A DNA stretch of 64,000 bases from Leifsonia sp. Root112D2 (GCF_001424905.1 NZ_LMCU01000002.1:372001-436000); one strand, 5' to 3'; positions 35,054 through 44,767 are shown, counted from the first letter of the stretch. Notes: generated from the letters alone by a model not told the origin. Program-made: numbers and translations.

Positions 35054-35089
35054 TGTGGAGAACGGCCTCAACTCATCCGCTGTGGATAA
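35054..35089. promoter_or_regulatory. DnaA-box-like pair
   Basis: TGTGGATAA at 35081-35089 is an exact reverse complement of the consensus DnaA box TTATCCACA. TGTGGAGAA at 35054-35062 differs by one base in the same orientation. They lie in the 233-base gap upstream of the DUF4192 gene. Two boxes are too few for an origin; DnaA-dependent control of that gene is possible. Nothing else clear was seen in the gap. Confidence 0.45.
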
Positions 35090-35235
35090 CCATCGTGGCT
35101 CGCCGTGTGCAGCCTGTTGCTACCAGTTCTCCTCGAGAATTGCGGCGCGGCGGCGCAGCGCGGCGATCACAGAAACGACGGAAGAGACACCGCTCGGCAC
35201 GCTGCGGCGACCAGCCGGCCCTTCTCCCGGGCTGC

Positions 35236-38200
35236 TCAACTCCTCGCGAAGCGCAGCGTGACCAGTTGGAACGGTCTCAGCAGCAGCGACACCGCATCCG
35301 CCGATGTCAACGTCATCGCCCGCGGGCCCGAATCTCGCTCGAGCAGGTCGGTCTCGCTCACCGCCGTCCAGGCGAAGCCGGGCACGACGGCCACGCGCGC
35401 CCGGGTGCCGAACGCCTCATACAGGCGCACCACCATGTCGCCGGAGCGGTCGCCTGCGAGCTTCACAGCCTCCACCACGACCGCAGGGTTGTCCACGCTC
35501 AGCAGCGGATCAATAGCCACAGCTCCGCGCAGGCGGCGCAACGGCAGGTTGAGGCGGTAGCCCTGTGCGACAGCCTCGGCGATGTCTGCACCGACGCGCA
35601 GCGACACCGTGAACTCGTGCTCACCCTGATCCGCATCGGGGTCGGGAAAGAGCGGTGCGCGCAGCAGCGAGACACGCACGACCGTTGCCGTGCCGCCGCT
35701 CGCAAGCGCGGTGCTGCGGATGTCGTGTCCGTAACTGGCATCGTTGGCTATCGCCACACCGAATCCCGGCTCTCCGACATGCACCCAGCGGTGCGCGGCG
35801 GTCTCGAAGCGAGCGGCATCCCATGAGGTGTTCATGTGCGTCGGTCGAAACACGTGACCGAATTGCACCTCGGATGCCGCACGCTCGGCGCGCACATCGA
35901 GCGGAAACGCCAGCTTGAGCAGCTTCTGTTTCTCGTGCCAATCAACGCGCGTACGAATGTCAATCGCGCCCGATTCGGTGTGCAGGCTCACCCGCTGTTC
36001 GATGCGGGAGTCACCCGTGGTTCGAACTATCACGACGGCGTCACCAGTCTGCGCGATCTGGATGCTTTCCGCGTCGGTCAACTCGCGAACGGTGCGCTTG
36101 TCCTCCTCGTCGATGTCCCAGGCATCCCACTGCCGCGGTGTGTCCCGAAAGAGCTGCAACAGGTTCGCCGGCGCGTCCTCGGGTATCGCCTCGCGCCCGC
36201 TTGCGAGGTCGATGGCGGAGACGAGCAGGCCGCGCGCATCAAGGCGGGCGCGCACGCGAGAGTTCTCGAGCACGAAATATCCGTCGATCTCGCGCACCGT
36301 TCCAACTTCCGCGGGCGCCGCGTTCGTGTCCACTGCGACAGCGCCGAGCGCTGGTATTCCGTCGCGGGCATATGGGCCGGCATTCACCATCATGTCCGTC
36401 TCGCCGGGACCGGTGAGGCTCGCCAGAGACGAGGCAATCCGCGCCTCGAGCGTCTCGGCGACCTCGGCATACGCCCGCTCAGCCTCCTGGTAGACCCACG
36501 CGATGGAGGAGCCGGGCAGGATGTCGTGGAACTGCTGCAGCAGAACTGTCTGCCAAACGGCATCCAGCTCCTCATACGGATACGCGTCGCCGCGCCGTAC
36601 CGCCGCTGTCGCTGCCCACAACTCGGCCTCACGCAGCAGATGTTCGCTGCGACGGTTGCCGCGCTTGGTGCGAGCCTGCGAGGTGTAGGTGCCCCGGTGG
36701 AACTCGAGATAGAGCTCGCCCGACCACACGGGCGGGGAGGCATATTCCGCCTCGGCCGCCTCGAAGAACGCCCGTGGGCTGCTCAGCTCGACCCGGGGCG
36801 AACCCTCGAGATCGTGCGCACGACGGGCCGCGGCCAGCATCTCCCTGGTGGGCCCTCCCCCGCCGTCGCCGAAGCCGAACGGCACGAGCGAACTGTTTGC
36901 GGCGCCCTTCTCCGCATACTGGCGCTCGGCCCTGGCGAGTTCGAGCGCGGAGAGCTCGGAGTTGTACGTGTCCACCGGCGGAAAGTGTGTGAAGATGCGC
37001 GTGCCGTCGATGCCCTCCCACATAAAGGTGTGGTGCGGCATGCGGTTGGTCTCGTTCCACGAGATCTTCTGGGTCAGAAACCAGCGCGATCCGGCCGCTG
37101 CCACGATCTGCGGGAGCGCCGCCGAGTATCCGAAGGAGTCGGGCAGCCACACCTCCTCCGGTTCGACACCGAATTCGTCGAGGAAGAAGCGCTTGCCCAT
37201 GATGAACTGGCGCGCCATCGCCTCACCACCCGGCAGATTCGTGTCCGATTCCACCCACATGCCGCCGACCGGCACGAAACGCCCCTCGGCCACCCGCTCG
37301 GCGACACGCGCATAGAGCTCGGGGTAGTACTGCTTGAGCCAGGCGTACTGCTGCGCACTGGAGGCGGCGAAGACGAAGTCCGGGTCCTCATCCATCAAAG
37401 CCAGCACGTTGGAGAAGGTGCGCGCGACCTTGCGCACGGTCTCGCGCACCGGCCACAGCCAGGCGCTGTCGATGTGGGCGTGACCGACGGCGCTCAGACG
37501 ATGCGCGCTGGCGTAGGCAGGGCTGGCGAGTACCTCGGCGAGGGCGGCACGGCCAGCGCCCGCGGTGCCTGCAACATCATCCGGATCCATCTCATCGACG
37601 ACCCGTTCGAGCGCACGCAGAATCTGGGCCCGGCGCGGCAACCCGGCAGGCAGTTCGCCGACGAGTCCGGTGAGGGTGCGGATGTCCTGCAGCAGCTCCC
37701 ACACGGTCTCATCCAGCAGGGCGAGTTCGAGGCGCCGCATGCGATACGCCAGCGCGGTGCCTGCCGTCTCGGGGTCGCCGAGTTCTGTGGGCGCGAACGT
37801 CCAGGCACCGGCAACCTCCGGATTTGCCGCCGCCTCGATGTACAGATCGACGGATGCGCCGGGCGCGCCCACCGGAACGTACGGGTTGCGCGGTTCCACC
37901 GCCTTCACGATGGTGCCCTCGGGCGTCCATGCCGTGGCTTCGGCCTGAAAGCCGGGTGCCGAATCAGAGAATCCCAGATCGAGCACGAGTTCGGGGCGCG
38001 TGCCCTCGAGCGCCCATTCCGCGGGAACCTCGCCGCGTACGCGAAACCATACGGTGCCCCATGGAACACCCCAGGCGTCTCCGACGGCAAAAGGCTCAAA
38101 GGATGCCTGCACGGCGTCGGCGAATGACACGGGTTCACCCGGCGCCGCCCATGCCGTCAACTCGACGGCGTGGGTGTCGCGGTAGAGCGCGGCAACAAGC

Positions 38201-38256
38201 CTCTCCCGCACAAAGCGGGCTATTCTCAGTTCGGCGAGCGCGGAATCATCGTGCAC
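35236..38256 (-). CDS. Alpha-mannosidase, GH38 family
   Basis: A 1006-residue glycoside hydrolase that removes alpha-mannose residues, with a GH38 catalytic domain in the first half and the beta-rich mannosidase middle and C-terminal domains after it. Zinc and catalytic signatures include GHAHIDSAWLWPVRET and EVWLPDSFGYSAALPQI (nucleophile Asp in PDSFG). No signal peptide is visible, so it acts in the cytoplasm on imported or internal mannosides. The GTG at VHDDSALAEL is chosen for the GGAAGGGG site before it. It is transcribed separately from the ABC genes upstream; a TAGTCT box near 38327 may be its -10. Confidence 0.93.
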   Translation of the reverse strand: MHDDSALAELRIARFVRERLVAALYRDTHAVELTAWAAPGEPVSFADAVQASFEPFAVGDAWGVPWGTVWFRVRGEVPAEWALEGTRPELVLDLGFSDSAPGFQAEATAWTPEGTIVKAVEPRNPYVPVGAPGASVDLYIEAAANPEVAGAWTFAPTELGDPETAGTALAYRMRRLELALLDETVWELLQDIRTLTGLVGELPAGLPRRAQILRALERVVDEMDPDDVAGTAGAGRAALAEVLASPAYASAHRLSAVGHAHIDSAWLWPVRETVRKVARTFSNVLALMDEDPDFVFAASSAQQYAWLKQYYPELYARVAERVAEGRFVPVGGMWVESDTNLPGGEAMARQFIMGKRFFLDEFGVEPEEVWLPDSFGYSAALPQIVAAAGSRWFLTQKISWNETNRMPHHTFMWEGIDGTRIFTHFPPVDTYNSELSALELARAERQYAEKGAANSSLVPFGFGDGGGGPTREMLAAARRAHDLEGSPRVELSSPRAFFEAAEAEYASPPVWSGELYLEFHRGTYTSQARTKRGNRRSEHLLREAELWAATAAVRRGDAYPYEELDAVWQTVLLQQFHDILPGSSIAWVYQEAERAYAEVAETLEARIASSLASLTGPGETDMMVNAGPYARDGIPALGAVAVDTNAAPAEVGTVREIDGYFVLENSRVRARLDARGLLVSAIDLASGREAIPEDAPANLLQLFRDTPRQWDAWDIDEEDKRTVRELTDAESIQIAQTGDAVVIVRTTGDSRIEQRVSLHTESGAIDIRTRVDWHEKQKLLKLAFPLDVRAERAASEVQFGHVFRPTHMNTSWDAARFETAAHRWVHVGEPGFGVAIANDASYGHDIRSTALASGGTATVVRVSLLRAPLFPDPDADQGEHEFTVSLRVGADIAEAVAQGYRLNLPLRRLRGAVAIDPLLSVDNPAVVVEAVKLAGDRSGDMVVRLYEAFGTRARVAVVPGFAWTAVSETDLLERDSGPRAMTLTSADAVSLLLRPFQLVTLRFARS

Positions 38257-38345
38257 GGGCTGCCCCTTCCGTTCCACGGTGCCGCGCAGCGTCGTCGCCA
38301 GCCTTCCGCACCCAGTGCACTCAGACTAGCGACGCGCCTCGCGAG

Positions 38346-40319
38346 CTACACCTCGTCGGTGACCGCGGCCGCGAACTGCGCGTTGTAGAGGTTGTAATAC
38401 GCGCCGCCCGCAGCCAGCAGTTCGCTGTGCGTGCCCTGTTCCACAATGCTGCCCGACTCCATCACGAGAATGAGGTCGGCGTCGCGAATGGTCGAGAGTC
38501 GGTGCGCGATCACGAAACTTGTGCGATCCTTGCGCAGCGCCGACATGGCGTGCTGCACGAGCAGTTCGGTGCGCGTATCGACAGAACTTGTCGCCTCGTC
38601 CAGGATGAGCACACTCGGCCGAGCCAGGAACGCACGTGCGATGGTCAGCAGCTGCTTCTCCCCCGCGCTCACGTTCGAGCCCTCGTCGTCGAGCACGGTG
38701 TCGTAGCCGTCGGGCAGCGAATGCACGAAGCGGTCCACATAGGTGGCCTTCGCCGCGTCGAGAATCTCCTCTTCCGTCGCATCCGGCCGGCCGTAGGCGA
38801 TGTTGTCGCGAATCGTGCCACCGAACAGCCAGGTGTCCTGCAACACCATGCCCATGCGGCTGCGCAGGTCACGACGCGTCATCGAGGCGACATCCACGCC
38901 GTCGAGCGTGATACGCCCCGCTCCCACCTCGTAGAAACGCATCATGAGGTTCACCAGCGTGGTCTTGCCCGCGCCCGTCGGGCCCACGATGGCGACCGTT
39001 TGTCCGGGCTCGGCGACCAGCGACAGGTCGTCGATAAGGGGCTTGTCCTCGCTGTAGCGGAACGACACGTCCTCGAACACGAGGCGGCCGCGCGTGCCGA
39101 CCGGGCTCTCGGCGGGCGAGGGATCTTCGGACTGCTCGTCGGCATCCAGCAGCTCGAACACGCGCTCGGCGGATGCGACACCGGACTGCAGCAGATTGGC
39201 CATCGAACCGAGCTGCGCCAGCGGCTGGGTGAACTGCCTCGAGTACTGGATGAACGCCGTCACGTCACCGAGCTGCATGGCACCGGATGCCACCTGCAGC
39301 CCGCCGACAACGGCGATCGCCACGTACATGAGGTTTCCCACGAACGTCATCGACGGCATGATCAGCCCGGAGATGAACTGCGCACCGAAGCTGGCCTGGT
39401 ACATCTCCTCGTTCTTCTGGCGGAACAGCTCCTCCACCTCGCGATGCCGCCCGAAGACCTTGACCAGCGCATGTCCGGTGAAGGCCTCCTCGATCTGGCC
39501 GTTGAGCTCTCCGGTGTGCTTCCACTGGTTCACGAAGTGCTTCTGCGAGCGCTTGGCGATCAGCACCGTGATGCCCAGCGTGAGCGGAATGGTGATGATG
39601 GCAATGAGCGCCAGCAGCGGCGAGACCACGAACATCATGATCAGCACCCCTATCACCGTCAGCAGCGAGGTGAGCAACTGGCTCATGGTCTGCTGCAGGG
39701 ACTGCGAGATGTTGTCGATGTCGTTCGTGACGCGGCTGAGCAATTCGCCGCGCTGCATCGTGTCGAAGTAGCGCAACGGCAGGCGGTTGATCTTGGTCTC
39801 GACGTCTTCGCGCAGGCGGTAAACGGTGCGCTGCGTGATGCCGTTGAGAATGTAAGCCTGCAGCCAGCTGAAGACGGATGCCGCGATGTAGAGCGCAAGT
39901 ACCCAGAACAGGATGGCACTCAGCGCACCGAAATCGATGCCGAGGCCCGGCGTCAGGTGCATGCCGCTGAGCAGATCTGCCTGCTGACCCTTGCCATCGG
40001 CGCGCAGCCCGGCGATGATCTGCTCGGCGGGCACCCCCTTCGGCAGCGACTTGGAGATGGCTCCGGCAAAGACCAGGTTGACGCCGTTGCCGAGCAGCTT
40101 GGGCCCGAGCACCGAGAACGTGACACTGACCACGGCCAGCACGGTCACCAGGATGACTCCCAGTCGCTCCGGGCGCAGCCGCCCGACAAGGCGCTTAGCG
40201 CTCGGCCCGAAGTTCATCGATTTCTCGACAGGGCCGCCCATTCCTCCGAACGGTCCACCGCCGCGCCGCGCCGGCGGACGCACCGGGGCCGGGCGTTCTT
40301 CTTCTGCCGTGTCGCTCAT
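38346..40319 (-). CDS. Heterodimeric ABC exporter, catalytically intact half
   Basis: A 657-residue fused membrane and ATPase subunit of the LmrCD/TM287-288 type, which exports drugs, lipids or peptides. After a Pro/Gly-rich cytoplasmic N-terminus come six transmembrane helices, then the ATPase domain: Walker A GPTGAGKTTLVN, signature NVSAGEKQLLTIARA and Walker B ILILDEATSSVD with the catalytic glutamate present. The signature is the non-canonical SAGE rather than SGGQ. The start is preceded by GGAGGAGG and overlaps the stop of the partner gene by 4 bases, so the two are co-translated. Confidence 0.94.
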   Translation of the reverse strand: MSDTAEEERPAPVRPPARRGGGPFGGMGGPVEKSMNFGPSAKRLVGRLRPERLGVILVTVLAVVSVTFSVLGPKLLGNGVNLVFAGAISKSLPKGVPAEQIIAGLRADGKGQQADLLSGMHLTPGLGIDFGALSAILFWVLALYIAASVFSWLQAYILNGITQRTVYRLREDVETKINRLPLRYFDTMQRGELLSRVTNDIDNISQSLQQTMSQLLTSLLTVIGVLIMMFVVSPLLALIAIITIPLTLGITVLIAKRSQKHFVNQWKHTGELNGQIEEAFTGHALVKVFGRHREVEELFRQKNEEMYQASFGAQFISGLIMPSMTFVGNLMYVAIAVVGGLQVASGAMQLGDVTAFIQYSRQFTQPLAQLGSMANLLQSGVASAERVFELLDADEQSEDPSPAESPVGTRGRLVFEDVSFRYSEDKPLIDDLSLVAEPGQTVAIVGPTGAGKTTLVNLMMRFYEVGAGRITLDGVDVASMTRRDLRSRMGMVLQDTWLFGGTIRDNIAYGRPDATEEEILDAAKATYVDRFVHSLPDGYDTVLDDEGSNVSAGEKQLLTIARAFLARPSVLILDEATSSVDTRTELLVQHAMSALRKDRTSFVIAHRLSTIRDADLILVMESGSIVEQGTHSELLAAGGAYYNLYNAQFAAAVTDEV

Positions 40320-42049
40320 GCTGCCTCCTCCGCGGTGAGCTGCGACGAGACGATCTCGGCGTAGGTCTCGGATGATTCGAGTAGTTCTTCGTGCGTGCCG
40401 CGTGCGACGATCCTGCCGTCCTCGAGCACGAGAATCTGGTCGGCATCGACGATGGTCGACACGCGTTGGGCCACTATGACGAATGTGGCACCCTGAACCT
40501 CGCGTTTCAGCGCGCGCCGCAGCCGTGAGTCCGTAGCCAGGTCCAGTGCCGAGAACGAGTCGTCGAAGATGTAGATCTCCGGCTTCTTCACGAGCGCACG
40601 GGCTATCGCCAGCCGTTGGCGCTGCCCGCCCGAAACGTTCGTTCCGCCCTGCGAAATTGGAGACTCCAGCCCGAGGGGCATGTCCTCGACGAAGTCCCGG
40701 CCCTGCGCGATTCGCAGCGCCTCCCACAGCTCGTCATCCGTGGCATCCGGCTTGCCATAGCGCAGGTTGCTCGCGACCGTGCCCGAGAACAGATACGGTT
40801 TCTGCGGCACCAGTCCGATGCGTGACCAGAGCAGATCGGGGTCGAGCTCGGCAACATCCACGCCGTCGACCATCACTATGCCGCTCGTCGCGTCGAAGAG
40901 CCGGGGCAGAAGATTGACGAGTGTGGTCTTGCCCGCACCGGTCGAACCGATGATGGCGGTGGTCTTGCCGGTCTCGGCCAGCAGGCTGATGTCGCTGAGC
41001 ACGGGCTGTTCAGCACCCGGGTAGGCAAAGCCCACGTCGAGCAGCTCGATGGTGCCACGGCCGTTCAGCTCGGTGATGGGGTTCTCCGGCAGCCGCACAC
41101 TCGAGTCGGTGTTCAGCACCTCGGCGATGCGATCGGCGCAGACCGCCGCGCGCGGCACCATGACGGCCATGAAGGTGGCCATCATGACGGCCATCAGAAT
41201 CTGCATGAGATAGCTGAGAAAAGCGGTGAGGGTGCCGACCTGCATCGATCCATCCTCGACGCGGAATCCGCCGAACCAGATCACCGCGACGCTGGAAACG
41301 TTCAGCACCAGCATCACGATGGGGAACATGAGGGCGAACAGGCGCCCGGCCCGCAGCGCGGTATCGGTCACCTCGTCGTTGGCGACGCCGAAGCGCTTGG
41401 TCTCGATGTCTTCACGCACGAAGGCGCGCACCACGCGGATGCCGGTGAGCTGTTCGCGCAGCACCCGGTTCACGTTGTCGATGCGCTTCTGCATCAGCCG
41501 GAACAACGGAACCATGCGCACCACGATGAAGCTGATAGCAATGAGCAACACCGGCACGCTGACGGCGATGAGCCACGACAACTCGAGGTCCTGCTGCATG
41601 GCCAGCACGATGCCGCCGATGGCCATGATGGGCGCCGAGACGAGCAGGGTGCAGGTCATGAGCACGAGCATCTGCACCTGCTGCACGTCGTTGGTGTTGC
41701 GCGTGATGAGTGAGGGGGCGCCGAAGTGCGACACCTCACGCTCGCTGAACTCGCCGACGCGGTGGAAGATGGCGCCGCGCAGATCGCGGCCGAGGCGCAT
41801 GGCGGCTTTGGCTCCGAAGTAGACGGCGGCGATGGAGCACAGAATCTGCAGAAGCGTGACCCCGAGCATGAGCGCGCCCGTCGACATGATGTAGCCGATG
41901 TCACCCTTGGTGACCCCGAAGTCGATGATGTCGCCATTGAGCTTGGGCAGGAACAGCGAGGAGACGGTCTGCACGAGCTGGAACACCACGACGGCGACGA
42001 GCAGCTTCCAGTGCGGCCGCAGGTAACGACCGAGCAGTTTGAGCAGCAT
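40316..42049 (-). CDS. Heterodimeric ABC exporter, degenerate-site half
   Basis: A 577-residue partner with six transmembrane helices and an ATPase domain: Walker A GSTGAGKTTLVN, canonical signature NVSGGQRQRLAIARA, and Walker B IFDDSFSALD in which the catalytic glutamate is replaced by D497. Such a replacement is typical of the non-hydrolysing site in asymmetric exporters. Because each composite site uses the Walker motifs of one subunit and the signature of the other, D497 here should face the SAGE signature of the partner, consistent with one degenerate site. It lies 23 bases after the TetR gene, in one operon. Confidence 0.94.
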   Translation of the reverse strand: MLLKLLGRYLRPHWKLLVAVVVFQLVQTVSSLFLPKLNGDIIDFGVTKGDIGYIMSTGALMLGVTLLQILCSIAAVYFGAKAAMRLGRDLRGAIFHRVGEFSEREVSHFGAPSLITRNTNDVQQVQMLVLMTCTLLVSAPIMAIGGIVLAMQQDLELSWLIAVSVPVLLIAISFIVVRMVPLFRLMQKRIDNVNRVLREQLTGIRVVRAFVREDIETKRFGVANDEVTDTALRAGRLFALMFPIVMLVLNVSSVAVIWFGGFRVEDGSMQVGTLTAFLSYLMQILMAVMMATFMAVMVPRAAVCADRIAEVLNTDSSVRLPENPITELNGRGTIELLDVGFAYPGAEQPVLSDISLLAETGKTTAIIGSTGAGKTTLVNLLPRLFDATSGIVMVDGVDVAELDPDLLWSRIGLVPQKPYLFSGTVASNLRYGKPDATDDELWEALRIAQGRDFVEDMPLGLESPISQGGTNVSGGQRQRLAIARALVKKPEIYIFDDSFSALDLATDSRLRRALKREVQGATFVIVAQRVSTIVDADQILVLEDGRIVARGTHEELLESSETYAEIVSSQLTAEEAA

Positions 42050-42072
42050 GGAGCTTCTTTCTGTAGTGAGTA

Positions 42073-42663
42073 TCAGGTGTCACGTTTCGAGGCGGATGCC
42101 GGCCGGCTGATTCCGTGCAACAGCAGGGCGGTGATCTCTGCGGCGTCGAACGGAGCGCCGTCGCTGAGCTGCGGCAGGGTTGCCGCGAGGGTGACCGAGC
42201 GAATCATCTGTGCAATGCGAACCGGTTCGAATGCCAGTTCGCGCTCGTGCGGTTTGAGCAGGCGATCAATGATGAAGGCGAAGTCTCGTCGCGCATCCGG
42301 TTCGGGCGGCCTGGAGAACTCGCCGAGGGCGGCCATGAGGTGGAAGACCGCCTCGAAGCGATACCGCAGCAGCGTGACGAGCGTAAACACCTTGTCGTCG
42401 AGGCTGAGGGACACATCGATGCGCCGCAGCTCGGCGCGAAACGGCTCGGGGTCGAGATGCTTGGCGGCGACCGCGGTGATGAGGCTCTCTTTGTCGCCGA
42501 ATGCTCGAAAGATCGTGCCCTCGGCCAGACCCGCCGCCTCGGCGAGCTGCCTCGACGTGACGGCACGGCCGTATTCGATGATCACCGGGGTGACCGCCGC
42601 GATGATCATCTCCTGACGGTCCTCGACGGAGAGAGGCTGCGCGCGTCTGGTGGCTGGGGTCAC
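42073..42663 (-). CDS. TetR-family repressor of the ABC exporter operon
   Basis: A 196-residue regulator with an N-terminal helix-turn-helix (residues about 15-65, SRQLAEAAGLAEGTIFRAFG) and an all-helical ligand-binding domain. It is first in an operon with the two exporter genes, and a perfect palindrome lies within its own promoter, so it probably represses itself and the exporter until a ligand, likely an exported compound, binds. The GTG start is 6 bases after the -10 box, implying a leaderless mRNA. Confidence 0.92.
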   Translation of the reverse strand: MTPATRRAQPLSVEDRQEMIIAAVTPVIIEYGRAVTSRQLAEAAGLAEGTIFRAFGDKESLITAVAAKHLDPEPFRAELRRIDVSLSLDDKVFTLVTLLRYRFEAVFHLMAALGEFSRPPEPDARRDFAFIIDRLLKPHERELAFEPVRIAQMIRSVTLAATLPQLSDGAPFDAAEITALLLHGISRPASASKRDT

Positions 42664-42698
42664 CCGTTCACACTAAATGAGTGAGCGCTCACTCGCAA
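42664..42698 (-). promoter_or_regulatory. Leaderless tetR promoter with embedded operator
   Basis: On the minus strand, -35 TTGCGA (42693-42698) and -10 TAGTGT (42670-42675) are separated by exactly 17 bases. The 16-bp perfect palindrome GAGTGAGCGCTCACTC (42679-42694) overlaps the -35 and fills most of the spacer, a classic position for TetR-type repression. The GTG start follows the -10 by 6 bases. Confidence 0.75.
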
Positions 42699-42732
42699 CA
42701 TGACAAATGTCACGAATCCGTGCCGGGCGGCC

Positions 42733-43761
42733 TCAGTACCAGTAGTCGTGGCGCAGCCGCGAGTATGCCCCGAGGTAGCGGTGCTCCTGCGTGTGCCACA
42801 GCTTCTGGGTGCCGCGCAGCGGCAGCTCCACGGCGGGCAGATAACGCACGGTCGAATCTGAGAACGCAGTCTTGAAGCGGTAGAGACCCGCCGACGAACT
42901 GGACTCCACCGCATCCGGAGCCGGGATGTTGCCCAGTTCGTAGCGCGTGACGCCCCTGTTGCGCAGATCCCGGATGATCTCCCACTGCAGGTAGCGCGGC
43001 GCCATCAGCTTGGGCTTGGACCGCGTCGAGCCGCCGTCTTTGTACCAGCCGGTGGTTCCATACGTGAACACGAAGGCGCCGGCGAGGATCTCGCCCTCGT
43101 GACTGGCGAAGTACAGCGCGCCCTGGTCGTGGCCGGCAAAGGCGTTCCACGCGGTGCTCAGATAGTTCCTGTCGCGAAAGAATGCGCCGGAGCGGTCCTT
43201 GGTCACGTTGACCAGACCGACCATCGTGGAGATGTTCTCCTCGGTGAGAGGCACGCGCTCCACCGTCACGCCCGCCTTCTCTGCCGAGCGCACCTCGTAA
43301 CGCGCCCGCTTCTTGAAGCGAGCGAACGCCTCCTCCTCGGTGCCACTCACATCGAGCGCCACGGCAAAGCGATACTGCGAGGCCCGCGTGCGCATCCAGC
43401 CGTTCTCCAGAAAAGTGGCAAGCACCTCGTCGTCGTCATGCTGGAAAAACTCCAGCTTGACCGCGAAGTCCTTCGCGCTCGCGTGCCTGCGCACGGCCTC
43501 GGTGAGCGCGGGAACCGCATCTTTTTTCACCCCGGCCACCCGCGGGGCGTGCAGAAGCGTCCCGAGCGCGGGCACCCCCCGGCGAAAGAGCTGCACGGGC
43601 AGCGGTGACGCATCGGCTCCCAGCCGGGAAACCTTCCAGGGCGTGTGAACCTTGGTGTCGGCCCAGGCATCCGACTGCATGAAATGGGGGTCTGGCTGGC
43701 CGGCGAGCACCGCCGAATCCCAGGCCGAGGGTGCGGCTGGCGTCGTCTCAGACGATGTCAT
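42733..43761 (-). CDS. FemAB/FemX-like aminoacyl (peptidyl) transferase
   Basis: A 342-residue protein with the double GNAT fold of FemABX enzymes, which add amino acids from charged tRNA to peptidoglycan precursors. Supporting segments are FARFKKRARYEVRSAEKAGV, GALYFASHEGEILAGAFVFTYG and the late KPKLMAPRYLQWEIIRDLRNRGV. It may build the interpeptide bridge or act on another acceptor; the amino acid used cannot be told from sequence. It has an ATG start and lies just before the aldo/keto reductase gene's stop on the same strand. Confidence 0.85.
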   Translation of the reverse strand: MTSSETTPAAPSAWDSAVLAGQPDPHFMQSDAWADTKVHTPWKVSRLGADASPLPVQLFRRGVPALGTLLHAPRVAGVKKDAVPALTEAVRRHASAKDFAVKLEFFQHDDDEVLATFLENGWMRTRASQYRFAVALDVSGTEEEAFARFKKRARYEVRSAEKAGVTVERVPLTEENISTMVGLVNVTKDRSGAFFRDRNYLSTAWNAFAGHDQGALYFASHEGEILAGAFVFTYGTTGWYKDGGSTRSKPKLMAPRYLQWEIIRDLRNRGVTRYELGNIPAPDAVESSSSAGLYRFKTAFSDSTVRYLPAVELPLRGTQKLWHTQEHRYLGAYSRLRHDYWY

Positions 43762-43798
43762 CGAGTGGTCTCCTCACCGTTCGCACGTTCGAGAGACA

Positions 43799-44761
43799 CT
43801 ACGCGAAGATCTGCGAGATGGTCGAAATCTGCTCGGCCGACGGATGCCACGCGGTGGCGGCATCCGCGTTCGCCGTGATCTGCTCGGGCCGGGTGGCCCC
43901 GGCAATCACACTCGTGAGCGACGGCTGGTTCAGCAGCCAGGCGAACGTGGCCTCGAGCATGCTCACGCCGCTGTCGTCGCAGAACGCCTGGTAGCGCTCG
44001 ATCTTCTCCCACGGCGCGCCATCGAGCAGGTGCTTGCGCGTGTGCATGATGCGGCTGTCGGCCGGGCCGCCCTCGCGCGTGAACTTACCGGTGAACAGCC
44101 CGTTGTAGAGCGGAAAGAAGGGAAGAAAACCGAGACCATACGCGCCGACCGCCGGCAGAACCTCGCGCTCGGCGTCGCGAGCGAGCAGGCTGTATTCGTT
44201 CTGGGCCGAAATGAACTTCGGATGCCCGGCCGCCGCGGCCGTGAACTCGGCCTCGGCGATCTGCCAGCCGGCCAGGTTGGAGTGGCCGATGTAGCGGATC
44301 TTGCCCTCGGTGATGAGGTCGTCGAGGGTGGCGAGCGTCTCCTCGATGGGTGTGTTCGCGTCCGGGTGATGCAGCTGGTACAGGTCGATCCAGTCGGTCT
44401 GCAGGCGCTTCAGCGAGGCCTCGACGGCAAGGCGGATGTACCGCCTCGAGCCGCGCGCATTCCAGTCGGGGCCGTTGGCGCCGGCCATGTCCATACCGAA
44501 TTTCGTGGCGAGCACGATCTTCTCACGCTTGCCCTTCAGCGCGTTGCCCATCAGGGTCTCGGAGAGACCGCGTTGCCTGCCGTAGATGTCTGCGGTGTCG
44601 AAGAGGGTGACGCCGGCCTCGATCGCCGCGTCGATGACGGCATTGGTGCCCTCCTGCGTTTCGGTGGCAGTCTTCTCGCGACCGAAGTTGTTGCAGCCGA
44701 GGCCGATGGTCGAGACGATGAGGCCCGACGGGCCGAGCGGACGGTATTCAATCTGAGCCAT
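43799..44761 (-). CDS. Aldo/keto reductase
   Basis: A 320-residue NADPH-dependent oxidoreductase of the TIM-barrel family. The catalytic tetrad region is visible: FDTADIYG (Asp and Tyr), VLATKFG (Lys) and YQLHHPD (His). The N-terminus MAQIEYRPLGPSGLIVSTIGLG resembles the YghZ/IolS-type group, which reduces aldehydes or sugars. The start has no ribosome site and follows a TAGACT box by 6 bases, again suggesting a leaderless mRNA. Transcribed together with the FemAB-like gene downstream, 37 bases away. Substrate unknown. Confidence 0.92.
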   Translation of the reverse strand: MAQIEYRPLGPSGLIVSTIGLGCNNFGREKTATETQEGTNAVIDAAIEAGVTLFDTADIYGRQRGLSETLMGNALKGKREKIVLATKFGMDMAGANGPDWNARGSRRYIRLAVEASLKRLQTDWIDLYQLHHPDANTPIEETLATLDDLITEGKIRYIGHSNLAGWQIAEAEFTAAAAGHPKFISAQNEYSLLARDAEREVLPAVGAYGLGFLPFFPLYNGLFTGKFTREGGPADSRIMHTRKHLLDGAPWEKIERYQAFCDDSGVSMLEATFAWLLNQPSLTSVIAGATRPEQITANADAATAWHPSAEQISTISQIFA

Positions 44762-44767
44762 GCCCCC

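Noticed and set aside
35054..35089. Replication origin
   Set aside because: Only two DnaA boxes and no AT-rich unwinding region, dnaA, dnaN or rpmH nearby.
37824..40364. 846-codon plus-strand frame opposite mannosidase and ABC genes
   Set aside because: Spans two real genes and an intergenic gap on the other strand and shows no domain.
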